From: G942493375 sp942493375
GTDB lineage: Bacteria; Armatimonadota; UBA5829
NCBI GenBank assembly: GCA_942493375.1
Contig: OW818698.1
Span: 7,688,001 to 7,752,000, forward strand
Reading direction: 5' to 3'
Length of the DNA: 64,000 nt
Positions 26,174-34,630 of the stretch are shown in pieces. Within the stretch, counting starts at the first letter, position 1. Each line of letters starts with the position of its first letter. Made by a program: the position numbers and the translations under genes. A model generated the notes under the pieces. That model was not told where the DNA came from. It saw only the letters and a program-made list of their open reading frames with translations, and made no database searches.

Positions 26174-27202
26174 CTACATCTCTCTTGCGGCTTCGGACAT
26201 TGCTATTACGTTGGCCAAGGGGACGTTGGGCAGGATTGCTTCGTGGCTTGGGCTTACTATGTAGAGTGGGCCGAGGATATCTTTTAGCCTGCGGACTTCG
26301 TCTTTTATCTGGCCTGGAGTGGCATGCATTAATAAGTCTTGAGTGTCTACTCCTCCAACGAAAACTATCTTGTCCTTGAAGTCTTTTGCAAGCGACTGTG
26401 CATCCATTCCTTTTGCTTTAGCTTGCAGTGGATGGAGACCATCTATGCCGGCATCTATAAGAGTGGGAATTACTTCGTGGATAGCACCGCATGAGTGCAG
26501 CAGGACTTTTTTGCCATAACTCTTGGCAAGGTCTATATTCTTTTTGAAGCCAGGCAATACGAAGCGTTTGAATGTCTCGGGGGAGATTATCAGTTCAAGC
26601 TGCGTTCCAAAGTCATTGCCGAAGAAGTATGTGTCTGCATCATCTCCTAATGCCTTAAAGAATCTGTCATTGGCTTCGAGATAGAAATCCACTACATGAC
26701 CGGTTACTGCATCTACGACATCGGGGTCGGTATACATCTTGATAAAATAGTTTTCCATTCCAAAATAATCGGCAACGACATGGAAGAAACAGGTCCACAT
26801 CCCTGTAAGGACGCATTGATCGCTGTGCTTTCGGATGTCAGCTATTACATCGGTAAAATCCAGATGATCAGGATCCGGCCATGTGTGCGCGTGGATTTCG
26901 TCTACACTTGTACAGTCAGCAAATCTTCCGGGGACTGCTGCCATTCTGGTACAATCAAAAGCGCCACAGATTTCGGGGATTGGATCCCACATAGGCATGT
27001 TTTCAGGATGCTTGTATGCAGCATCTGCAGGGAACCATCGGCAATCATCCTGCATATGAGTAAAGAACTCTTCCCTGGTATTGAGCCCAAGTGTGGAAAG
27101 GTATATATCGAAAGTATCAGTATGAGGATTACCGCTCCAGTAGCCAGTCCGGTCTGCAGGCGTCCTGTTGAAGAGGCTGTTTATTCTTGCTCTTGGTGTC
27201 AT
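26174..27202 (-). CDS. Uroporphyrinogen decarboxylase-family protein (MtaA-like)
   Basis: 342 residues, a single URO-D-type TIM barrel. The zinc-ligand motif LLHSCGAIHEVIP (H-x-C, near residue 238) is that of corrinoid:coenzyme M methyltransferases such as MtaA, rather than haem biosynthetic HemE, which lacks it. FVGGVDTQDLL near residue 290 is also family-typical. The substrate is not predictable. Preceded by a purine-rich AGGAAAGG site. Could act with the DUF1638-hydantoinase protein about 7 kb away; this is inference only. Confidence 0.88.
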   Translation of the reverse strand: MTPRARINSLFNRTPADRTGYWSGNPHTDTFDIYLSTLGLNTREEFFTHMQDDCRWFPADAAYKHPENMPMWDPIPEICGAFDCTRMAAVPGRFADCTSVDEIHAHTWPDPDHLDFTDVIADIRKHSDQCVLTGMWTCFFHVVADYFGMENYFIKMYTDPDVVDAVTGHVVDFYLEANDRFFKALGDDADTYFFGNDFGTQLELIISPETFKRFVLPGFKKNIDLAKSYGKKVLLHSCGAIHEVIPTLIDAGIDGLHPLQAKAKGMDAQSLAKDFKDKIVFVGGVDTQDLLMHATPGQIKDEVRRLKDILGPLYIVSPSHEAILPNVPLANVIAMSEAAREM

Positions 27203-27303
27203 TTTTTTATACCTTTCCTGTGCTTAACGTTATTACGGTATTCTAGCATATAACTATTCATACATGGAACAAGAGTGGACGCATCAAAAATAATTATCCG
27301 CAG

Positions 27304-27344
27304 GAGTATTCGGAATTGGAATTAGTTTACGCTTCCGAATACTC
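27304..27344. repeat. 12-bp inverted repeat upstream of the GHMP kinase
   Basis: GAGTATTCGGAA (27304-27315) and its complement (27333-27344) around 17 bases. The 461-base spacer 27203-27663 also has imperfect CGCAGATT-type short repeats; no gene or clear promoter was found in it. Confidence 0.65.
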
Positions 27345-27663
27345 TAGATTTCGCAGATTTACGCAGATTTTCAGAAAGGAAAACCGCAAAATACGCAAAC
27401 CACGCGAAATTCAGAATATGTTCCATCTGTCTTGTATGGAAAAGTGATCTATAAATACAATAAGATACCTTCGTCCGAGTCGTGGAACTATTTACGGGTG
27501 AGATTTTTTATGTTACGCTATCAGGGAACGCACGACTAGATGTGTTGCACTAATTTTATTTTTCATGGACGACGAAAAACGAGAAAAGGTATTGGATAAG
27601 GAGTGATTTATAATCTCCGGCATCCAATCTTCCACTTCTATATTCACGGAGGATTTTACTACT

Positions 27664-29529
27664 ATGAGTGATCGATTTAATCCTGCCCCTAAACCTATGA
27701 TGCCCCTGGTGCTGGCTGAGATGCTGGAATCCGGCAACCCGGAGGTTGACCAGTATCTTGGTGAACAGATATATGTCAGCCACGATCCGGAGCATCTGGC
27801 AAAACAGAGAGCCAGGCTTGCTCAGACTCTGAGGATGCATGCAGAGCGTGTGGGCAACAAACCGACATATATACTCCGTGCTCCAGGCAGACTTAATGCG
27901 TTTCTGGAGTATCTTGATATGTGCACCGGGGACCATATGTCCACCACAATCGATGGCGACATTCCGGTTGCTGTCTCTCCGCGTGAAGACGATTTACTAA
28001 ATGTCGCGAACTTTAATCCTCTGTTCCCGGCGGATACTCTCTCCCTTGCCACTGAATTTGGCCGTTTCTCAAAAGCACCATGGGGGAAACACGCTGAGGA
28101 ACTTGAAGATAACTGGGACAACAGAAGTCTTATATATCCATATGCCGGAAGACCTCAGGGACACTGGTTAAACTATGTGCTGAGTCCTTATATGCGGGTT
28201 ATGTGGGACTTGAGAGATACTCAGTTGGTTGGCGCTGACATGACATTTGGACAGGCAACTGCTCCTTTCAGAGCTGGCACTAGTTCGTCATCTGCAATAG
28301 TTGTGCTCTCATTCCTGGCTCTTTATCTCTGTAACAGCGACAAACTGCCTGTCTGGCGTATGAAGGATGTCTGCAAGTTACTGGGAGAAGCTGAATGGTA
28401 TGTGGGCACCCACGGCGGAGCAAATGATCAGACCACTATCCTTAGCAACCCGGCCAACTGTGTCCTGTACAACCGGCACTCCAAAGCCGAACTGGACTCA
28501 ACTCCCCTGCCCTTCCTCAAAGGCGTGCACGTCGTTCTGGCCAATTCTCTGTGGGAAGTAAACAAGACCCGTGAAGGCAACCAGAGCTTCAACATGCGAA
28601 AAGGCTGGATGCAGATGGGGGATGAGCTGATGAAGCTGGTCATTGCTGAAGTCAGAAAAGCCCAGAAAGAAGGACTTGCCGAGGGTGAGGGCTGGCTGAC
28701 TAAATTGATCAAGGCCAAGTTTGGATTCTCAGCTGGAATTAAACCAGTTCTCCTTGAGAGTAGACCGGATTATTGGGACAAGATTGAACAAAACTACAAG
28801 CGCTTCGGCAGCCTCTGCGAAGATATAATGGGTATACCAAATGAAGCAATAACTGAGTTGGTCATGCTGATGCCGGTCAAAATCACACCTGAAGACGCAG
28901 GTAAGATTCTAGGGAAAGACAGTTTCAGCATTAAGCGCACGTATACGGCTCCCAAGAGAGATATCGGCGGATATCACATACGGACTACTGCACGGTTCTT
29001 CTTGAAGGAAAATATCATTGGGCGTACGCTTGAGAAGATATTCCTGGAAGCCGAACAGAGAGTTGCTTCGGGTGAACTAAGTATAGATTCTCCGGAATAT
29101 GATGCATACCGGGTGCAAGTAGGCAGACTCGTTGACGATCTTCAGGACGCCCTTTGCTTTGATTTCAGGGTCTCAATTCCTCAATTGGATGTCCTTCTGA
29201 CCGTTGCGCGACGTGGGCCAGGGTATCTTGGAGGCAAATTGACCGGAGCAGGCAAAGGCGGATGTGTATCAATTCTTGTCCGAGCCGAGTACTCTGCCCA
29301 GATGTGCCAGTATCTGGACGATAATTACTATGGCAAACCGGAACTCTTCGAGATGTACAAACAAGTCCTTGAAGATGAGTGCCGGGTATGCCAACCAGGG
29401 ACGGCTGAGTATGACTCTGCAGAAGAACGATTGCAGATACTGGAATCAGCCCTGGCTAACAGTGAAACTCAAAGGCGTGTGATTACTTTCAGCCGGGGCG
29501 CTTGCGCTCTTGAGCTGCCGGGGATGTAA
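27664..29529 (+). CDS. GHMP-superfamily sugar kinase (galactokinase-like)
   Basis: 621 residues, well above the ~390 of galactokinase. The galactokinase-type signature APGRLNAFLEYLD is at residues ~73-85, the GHMP ATP loop is FRAGTSSSSAIVV at ~203-215, and the C-terminal LTGAGKGGC is at ~524. The sugar-kinase residue pattern E-Y-x-D is kept where galactokinase has E-H-x-D. The extra length lies in the N-terminal ~65 residues and in a middle insert (MQMGDELMKLV to ITELVMLMP). Likely phosphorylates a hexose at C1, but the sugar is not predictable. Coupled (2-base gap) to the MoeA-like gene. Confidence 0.88.
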   Translation: MSDRFNPAPKPMMPLVLAEMLESGNPEVDQYLGEQIYVSHDPEHLAKQRARLAQTLRMHAERVGNKPTYILRAPGRLNAFLEYLDMCTGDHMSTTIDGDIPVAVSPREDDLLNVANFNPLFPADTLSLATEFGRFSKAPWGKHAEELEDNWDNRSLIYPYAGRPQGHWLNYVLSPYMRVMWDLRDTQLVGADMTFGQATAPFRAGTSSSSAIVVLSFLALYLCNSDKLPVWRMKDVCKLLGEAEWYVGTHGGANDQTTILSNPANCVLYNRHSKAELDSTPLPFLKGVHVVLANSLWEVNKTREGNQSFNMRKGWMQMGDELMKLVIAEVRKAQKEGLAEGEGWLTKLIKAKFGFSAGIKPVLLESRPDYWDKIEQNYKRFGSLCEDIMGIPNEAITELVMLMPVKITPEDAGKILGKDSFSIKRTYTAPKRDIGGYHIRTTARFFLKENIIGRTLEKIFLEAEQRVASGELSIDSPEYDAYRVQVGRLVDDLQDALCFDFRVSIPQLDVLLTVARRGPGYLGGKLTGAGKGGCVSILVRAEYSAQMCQYLDDNYYGKPELFEMYKQVLEDECRVCQPGTAEYDSAEERLQILESALANSETQRRVITFSRGACALELPGM

Positions 29530-29531
29530 GA

Positions 29532-30719
29532 ATGTCTGAAAGACGTATTGTCAGCCTGCATCACGCAAGGCAGATGGTTGTCTCTTCCTTTATAAGAACT
29601 CCTATTGAGTGCGTTCCAACCATGTACGCACTCAACAGGATTCTGGCAGAGGACATCAGAGCCGATGAAGACATGCCGAACCTGCCTGAGGCTACCAGAG
29701 ATGGTTATGCAGTGGTATCATTTGATACCATTTCGGCCAACCACGACTCACCGGTTCATTTCGGAATTCTAAATGACAGCACATCAACATCAAAATCAAC
29801 CCTCTTGCCAGGAACTGCCTTGTATGTACAATCCGGCGATCTGTTACCACCTGGTGCAGATGCTGTAGTACCCAAAACATCCACTTTCCGCGAACATGAA
29901 TCACCAACAGTCCTGGTTCTTAATCAAATTGAAAAGGGTGATGGAATCCGTAGTGCGGGATGGATTGCAGCGGCAGGTGATATACTTATTCCAAATGGCA
30001 CTCGAATAGCCCCCAGGCATTTAGGAGTATTGGGACTGTGGGGTATTAAATCCATCAGAGTTGCGAGTAAACCACGAATCAAGGTTGTATTCTCTACTGC
30101 TTCAAAAAACAGCAATATGATAGACTCAGTCACTTTGTGGCTGGGTGCGATGCTGGATAGATCGGGTGGAGTATTGGCAGACATTCAATCTATCAGCCCT
30201 GGAAGATTACCTGTTGTTGAAATGCTTTCAAAAGACAATTCGGAGGTTGACATCACACTAATTGTCCTGGACAATGGGCAACCATCTGATCCCGTGATTA
30301 ATGCGATGCGGTATAAATCAAAACTGTTATTTGAACGTATATTGATGACTCCATCCGGGCCTGTTGCTTTTGGCACCAAGTCCGGACATCCAGTGCTACT
30401 GTGTGGGATGAGTAACCTTGATGCAATAGTAGAATCGCTGGTGCATCCGGCTTTATATGAAACAACGGGTAGTATTGATACTGGACGCAAGTTAATTGCG
30501 GCAAGATCGGCTTCTACTTTAAAGGTGTCATCAGGCAGTACATCAGTATTGCGTGCGTCCGTTGAGTATGTCGAAGGTAGTATCTGGGTTCGTCCGATGA
30601 GTAATCGTGCTCCGTGGACTTCTCCATCGGAGCACGTTGATGGCTATATAGTATTACCTGAGGATTCTACGCCAGTTCGACGCGGAGACCTAGTAGACTT
30701 TTTGCAGATTACACACTGA
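29532..30719 (+). CDS. Degenerate MoeA-like molybdopterin-domain protein
   Basis: 395 residues with the MoeA fold order: N-terminal HHARQMVVSSF helix, LPEATRDGYAV (counterpart of the MoeA MDGYA motif, residues ~52-62), PPGADAVVP near 117, GVLGLWGIKSIRV near 170, then a molybdopterin-binding-like domain and a C-terminal beta domain. Key catalytic landmarks of that domain are lost: the T-G-D-E stretch reads STASKN, and the S-G-G-x-S loop reads LDNGQPSD. Molybdate insertion therefore seems unlikely. Two bases from the GHMP kinase stop; its 3' end overlaps psuG by 11 bases on the other strand. Confidence 0.8.
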   Translation: MSERRIVSLHHARQMVVSSFIRTPIECVPTMYALNRILAEDIRADEDMPNLPEATRDGYAVVSFDTISANHDSPVHFGILNDSTSTSKSTLLPGTALYVQSGDLLPPGADAVVPKTSTFREHESPTVLVLNQIEKGDGIRSAGWIAAAGDILIPNGTRIAPRHLGVLGLWGIKSIRVASKPRIKVVFSTASKNSNMIDSVTLWLGAMLDRSGGVLADIQSISPGRLPVVEMLSKDNSEVDITLIVLDNGQPSDPVINAMRYKSKLLFERILMTPSGPVAFGTKSGHPVLLCGMSNLDAIVESLVHPALYETTGSIDTGRKLIAARSASTLKVSSGSTSVLRASVEYVEGSIWVRPMSNRAPWTSPSEHVDGYIVLPEDSTPVRRGDLVDFLQITH

Positions 30720-31635
30720 ATCCACATTTGCGACCGGTATGCCTGCTTGCTGCTTTTGACAAAACGGCAGCAACTGCACAGTTGTTCCTCAGCAATGCAA
30801 GATTTGTCTCTATAGTTTTGCCTTCGGTTTGTTCGGATACTCTCTTGAGTAAATAAGGTGTCAGTGCTTTTCCGGTGATGTTCTGCATAAGCGCTTCATC
30901 TATAGCCTGTTTAACCTGGGCTTCGACATCCAGCGAATATTCTTTAGGAACTGGAACTGCAATCAAAATCGCGGTATTTAGCCCGAGTTCGGATCTATAC
31001 AGAGTAGATAGAGCAGTGTATTCCTCTTCAGATTCAATCGACGGAATTGGTATTCCACTCACAGCGGAGTAAAATGCAGGTAGATCGCTTGTTTGATAGC
31101 CATAAACAGGCAGGCTGTGTGTTTCCATCCATTCCACTGTAGCTGCAATATCCAGGACTGATTTAATACCGGAGGAAACCAGAGTCACCGGTGTTTTGAG
31201 TAATTCCCAAAGATCCTCGGAGATATCGGGCACTTCGGCATAGCCTCTGTGAACGCCTCCGATGCCTCCAGTAGCAACAACTGTTATCCCTACTGCGGAT
31301 GCAATTCGCACTGTAGCAGATACGGTTGTCCCACCACACAGTTTTTTCATCATCGCATACGGCAGATTGCCTACACCCACTTTAGCAGCGGTTCCTGAAG
31401 CCAGTTTTTCGATTTCTTCGTCTGAGAGTCCGACCTTTACTATCCCGTCAATAATGCCTATTACAGCCGGGACTGCTCCGTTTTCCCTGACAGCTTCCTG
31501 CATCTGTTTTGCAGCTTTGATGTTGGCACCCTCGGGTAGACCCTGAGCAATAACGGAAGACTCAAGAGCTACCAGGGATTCGTTATGGTTAATTGCAGCT
31601 TTAACTTCGCGGGAAATGACAAAAGACTCGTGCAT
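30709..31635 (-). CDS. psuG: Pseudouridine-5'-phosphate glycosidase
   Basis: 308 residues from the ATG at 31635, which follows TTGGAGG at 5 bases; a longer frame to 31677 would bypass that site. Splits pseudouridine 5'-phosphate into uracil and ribose 5-phosphate. Motifs: ALESSVIAQGLPEG, GIIDGIVKVGLS, VVATGGIGGVHRG, VSSGIKSVLDI. Usually paired with a PsuK kinase; none is adjacent here. The upstream GHMP kinase is not of the PfkB type. A TATAAT at 31709-31714 may be its -10 box. Confidence 0.95.
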   Translation of the reverse strand: MHESFVISREVKAAINHNESLVALESSVIAQGLPEGANIKAAKQMQEAVRENGAVPAVIGIIDGIVKVGLSDEEIEKLASGTAAKVGVGNLPYAMMKKLCGGTTVSATVRIASAVGITVVATGGIGGVHRGYAEVPDISEDLWELLKTPVTLVSSGIKSVLDIAATVEWMETHSLPVYGYQTSDLPAFYSAVSGIPIPSIESEEEYTALSTLYRSELGLNTAILIAVPVPKEYSLDVEAQVKQAIDEALMQNITGKALTPYLLKRVSEQTEGKTIETNLALLRNNCAVAAVLSKAASRHTGRKCGFSV

Positions 31636-31730
31636 AAATGCCTCCAACAGAACAATGTTAATTGGTGATTGAACCACAATGGTAGAAAATCAACAAAAGC
31701 GTATTGTGATTATACCCCGAATGAGGGCAG

Positions 31731-32897
31731 CTAACGAGGATTTACAGGGGTTCCATTAACTCGTTTTTCAAAGTGGCAGTGAGGGCCGGTGGATAGTCCT
31801 GTACTGCCTACATAACCGACTACCTGACCTCGCTTAACACTTTGCCCATTTCTCACTGCCAGCCTCGAACAGTGTCCATATAGAGTAGATATTCTGCTCC
31901 CATGGTCTATTACTACTGCATTGCCATATGCACCATACCAACCGGAGAGAATAACTACTCCATCAGCTGCAGCATGAATAGGCGTTCCGCGTCGTGCACT
32001 AATGTCTACACCCGTGTGCAGTTTGTATACGCGGGTGATTGGATGGACACGATATCCGAACCTGGAGCGCATGGGGCCGGAGACAGGCAAAGATAATCCA
32101 CCCTTGAATACCATAGAGGAGTTTCGTTTTCCTGATGCACTGTTTTGTATTCTGCGTATGCTTGCTTCTATCTCGCGGGATGTCGCCAGGAGTTCATCTT
32201 CGGCTTTTTCATAGAGGTCTTTGCTGTGTTCTATACGCTCAAGCTGCATTTTCTTGTCAGTTACAAGACTAGCTACTTCGTTTGTCTGTTCTACCAGATC
32301 AACCTGGATGGTTTGCACTTCAGCTACTCTTCGTTTTTGTCTGAGCTGATCTTTTTCTATAAGTTTTTTGTCGCTATCGATTTGGCTTATCAGTTCGGAG
32401 TCGTTACGAAGGATTTGTTTCAAATAGTAGGCCCGGGTAAGAAAACTCCACATATCTTTTGAACCCAGGATAACATTGATATATCCGAGATCATCTCCCT
32501 CATACATATCAACAATCCGGCGCTCCAGAAGATTTTTTCGGCGCTTGAGCTGGCGTTTGGTACGATCAAGTCTTTTGATCGTTCTCGAAAGATCGGATTT
32601 TGCATTGGAAAGCTTGATTGTATTAGCCTGAAGTACTGTCTGGGTCTTTTCAAGCTTCTGCTCAGTCTCGGTTAACTGGCCGATGACCGTATGTTTTTCC
32701 TTTTCTTTTTCGTGTATTTTCTCTCTGACTTTATGGATTTTATCCTGCACAGTGCTCAATTTGCCCCGCAAAACGGCACGCTTTTTTTGTTTTTGAATTA
32801 CCACCGATGACTTCTTTTGCGCGGCGGTATTTTCAGAGTAGCAATGCAAAGACAAAACACACAACAAGCATATTGTAATTGCAAATACCCTAGTCAT
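31731..32897 (-). CDS. EnvC-like murein hydrolase activator (coiled coil + M23 peptidase domain)
   Basis: 388 residues from the ATG at 32897 (GAAGG 7 bases upstream). Signal peptide (~1-25), long Lys/Glu-rich coiled coil (~40-240), then a C-terminal LytM/M23 domain with HTGVDISA, GVVILSGWYG and GPHCHFE. The metal-ligand His, Asp and HxH residues are present, so unlike E. coli EnvC it may be catalytically active. The ATG lies 8 bases inside the ftsX 3' end. The ftsE-ftsX-envC order implies that FtsEX regulates it in septal peptidoglycan splitting. Confidence 0.92.
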   Translation of the reverse strand: MTRVFAITICLLCVLSLHCYSENTAAQKKSSVVIQKQKKRAVLRGKLSTVQDKIHKVREKIHEKEKEKHTVIGQLTETEQKLEKTQTVLQANTIKLSNAKSDLSRTIKRLDRTKRQLKRRKNLLERRIVDMYEGDDLGYINVILGSKDMWSFLTRAYYLKQILRNDSELISQIDSDKKLIEKDQLRQKRRVAEVQTIQVDLVEQTNEVASLVTDKKMQLERIEHSKDLYEKAEDELLATSREIEASIRRIQNSASGKRNSSMVFKGGLSLPVSGPMRSRFGYRVHPITRVYKLHTGVDISARRGTPIHAAADGVVILSGWYGAYGNAVVIDHGSRISTLYGHCSRLAVRNGQSVKRGQVVGYVGSTGLSTGPHCHFEKRVNGTPVNPR

Positions 32898-33765
32898 GGA
32901 GGAACCTTCTAATTGACATCCAACTCCCAACTGCTCCGATGACTGCTCCAACCAGCATCAGGCCAGATAAGAGTTGTATATCCCCGATACCTGCAGAGAG
33001 ATCACGTAAGGAGGGGATAGTCAGGGATGCTTTGCTTATGTATGTAGACATAAGCCTGAGGAGCGCCCAGGCAGCAGCAGCGCCAATTGCACCAAACAGA
33101 ATGCCTTCTATCACTAGAGGAATGCGAATAAATTCATTGGTAGCGCCGACCAACTGCATCGTCCGTATCTCAGCACGCCTGGCATATAATGTTAGCCTGA
33201 TAGCATTGCTGATTATCATAGCTGTGACTATCAACAAGACAATGGCACCAAAAGTACCGGTGCCGCGTATGACACGGATTACGGACATGACTCTATCGAA
33301 GTCTTCGTCGGCAAAGTTAACTTCGTGTACGGACTTCATAGCCCTGATTTTTGATGAGATCCAGACAGTTTGAGATGGTTCCCCTACTCTCACGTCCATA
33401 GCATTAGGCAGGACTGACGCACTGGTGCCGGCACTTTCAAACTCCGGTGTCTCCAGCTTAAAGCGTCGCCATTCTTCTTCTCTGGACCTGATGCTTACAC
33501 TCTTGACGCCGGAAATTTTGCGAACGTCATCTGCAATTTTTGCCGTGTCAGCTTCAGTTATGCCTTTGTTCATAAACACTGCAATCTCAAATTCTCTGAG
33601 CTGGATTGCAGCAAAATTGCGTGCACCCATCGCAGCGAGGACAAATGCTCCAAGAACTGTAAGACTTAGCGCCACTGTGGTTATGGAAGCAAATGCCATA
33701 ACACCATTTCGGCGAATTCCAGCAAATGCTTCTTGTATTACGTATTCAATGCTATTCAGGTTCAA
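32890..33765 (-). CDS. ftsX: Cell division protein FtsX
   Basis: About 291 residues, four transmembrane helices (one near residue 25, then three in the C-terminal half) with a periplasmic domain (EIAVFMNKGITEADTAKI to VNFADEDFDRVMSV) between the first two. The longest frame starts at 33825, but it would overlap ftsE by over 70 bases and has an untypical N-terminus. The TTG at 33765 gives M-NLNSIEYVIQEAFAG, the family start, with an AAGGGTGG site upstream; a GTG at 33780 is the alternative. Overlaps ftsE by 14 bases and the envC-like gene by 8. Confidence 0.93.
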   Translation of the reverse strand: MNLNSIEYVIQEAFAGIRRNGVMAFASITTVALSLTVLGAFVLAAMGARNFAAIQLREFEIAVFMNKGITEADTAKIADDVRKISGVKSVSIRSREEEWRRFKLETPEFESAGTSASVLPNAMDVRVGEPSQTVWISSKIRAMKSVHEVNFADEDFDRVMSVIRVIRGTGTFGAIVLLIVTAMIISNAIRLTLYARRAEIRTMQLVGATNEFIRIPLVIEGILFGAIGAAAAWALLRLMSTYISKASLTIPSLRDLSAGIGDIQLLSGLMLVGAVIGAVGSWMSIRRFLHD

Positions 33766-34444
33766 TGTTCTGATAGCCACCCTTATGTTGATCTCGAATG
33801 AGGTAGCCCCCTTCGAGCTGAACAACCCTCTTTTTCATTTTGTCGACTACTTGGGAATCGTGCGTTGCAACCAGCATCGTTGTTCCTCGAAGGTTTATCT
33901 GGTCAAGTAGCTGCATGATTTCCCAGGACGTATCGGGATCCAGATTTCCGGTCGGTTCATCAGCTATGAGTAGTGTAGGATGATTTATAAGTGCTCTTGC
34001 TATAGCTGCTCTCTGTTGTTCACCACCGGACATTTGATTCGGAAATGCATCGCACCGGTGTGTAAGCCCGACTAATTCCAGGACTTCACCAATTCGACGG
34101 CGGATTTCCCTTGGAGAGTGACCGACTGCTCTCATGGCAAAAGCCAGATTCTCCCAAACATTTTTCTGAGGAAGTAATTTGAAGTCTTGAAAAACAATAC
34201 CAAGTTTGCGGCGAAGATACGGAACAGCGCTGCGGCTCATTAGAGAGACATCTTCACCGTCCACAATGACAGCCCCGACATTGGGTGTAGATTCGCGATA
34301 GAGGAGTTTGAGCATAGTGGATTTACCACTGCCGGTTGCCCCTACGACAAATACAAAATCACCCTTACCCACGGACATAGTTACGTCAGTCAGAGCCTTA
34401 ACTCCACTGGCATATTCAACCGACACTGCATCGAGATGAACCAT
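33752..34444 (-). CDS. ftsE: Cell division ATP-binding protein FtsE
   Basis: 230 residues. Walker A GATGSGKST (~34-42), Q-loop FQDFKLLPQK, signature MSGGEQQRAAIARAL, Walker B LLIADEPTGNLDP, H-loop ATHDSQ. ATPase of the FtsEX complex, which couples divisome state to the M23 protein encoded downstream. The ATG at 34444 is preferred over the TTG one codon earlier. Confidence 0.96.
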   Translation of the reverse strand: MVHLDAVSVEYASGVKALTDVTMSVGKGDFVFVVGATGSGKSTMLKLLYRESTPNVGAVIVDGEDVSLMSRSAVPYLRRKLGIVFQDFKLLPQKNVWENLAFAMRAVGHSPREIRRRIGEVLELVGLTHRCDAFPNQMSGGEQQRAAIARALINHPTLLIADEPTGNLDPDTSWEIMQLLDQINLRGTTMLVATHDSQVVDKMKKRVVQLEGGYLIRDQHKGGYQNIEPE

Positions 34445-34545
34445 CAATTTAAATCACCAACACCCGGATATTAAGTAACATAAAACACACTATTCTCCAT
34501 CCGGATGGTCTATTAATTTGTATAAATGCGTGCATTACCATAGAA

Positions 34546-34574
34546 ATTATACGACCACTTGTAGCTTGACGCAA
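34546..34574 (-). promoter_or_regulatory. Promoter of ftsEX-envC
   Basis: TTGCGT (34569-34574), 17-base spacer, perfect TATAAT (34546-34551) on the minus strand, with a leader of about 95 bases to ftsE. It abuts the divergent lptF promoter. Confidence 0.6.
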
Positions 34575-34581
34575 GCTTAGG

Positions 34582-34590
34582 TGATATAAT
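34582..34590 (+). promoter_or_regulatory. Extended -10 promoter of the lptF-lptD-like pair
   Basis: TGATATAAT: a perfect TATAAT (34585-34590) with the TGN extension, 40 bases before the lptF start. No good -35 at 16-18 bases (TTGACG is only 13 bases away). Confidence 0.5.
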
Positions 34591-34630
34591 CGAAGCACCT
34601 TATGCCTATTATAATGAGAGCCTGTTGAAA

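Noticed and set aside
26174..27202. HemE (haem biosynthesis uroporphyrinogen decarboxylase).
   Set aside because: The H-x-C zinc motif and the lack of the HemE N-terminal RQAGR-type signature point to the methyltransferase-like branch.
34565..34590. TTGACG plus TATAAT as a standard promoter for the lptF-like gene.
   Set aside because: The spacer is only 13 bases; the extended -10 alone was kept at lower confidence.
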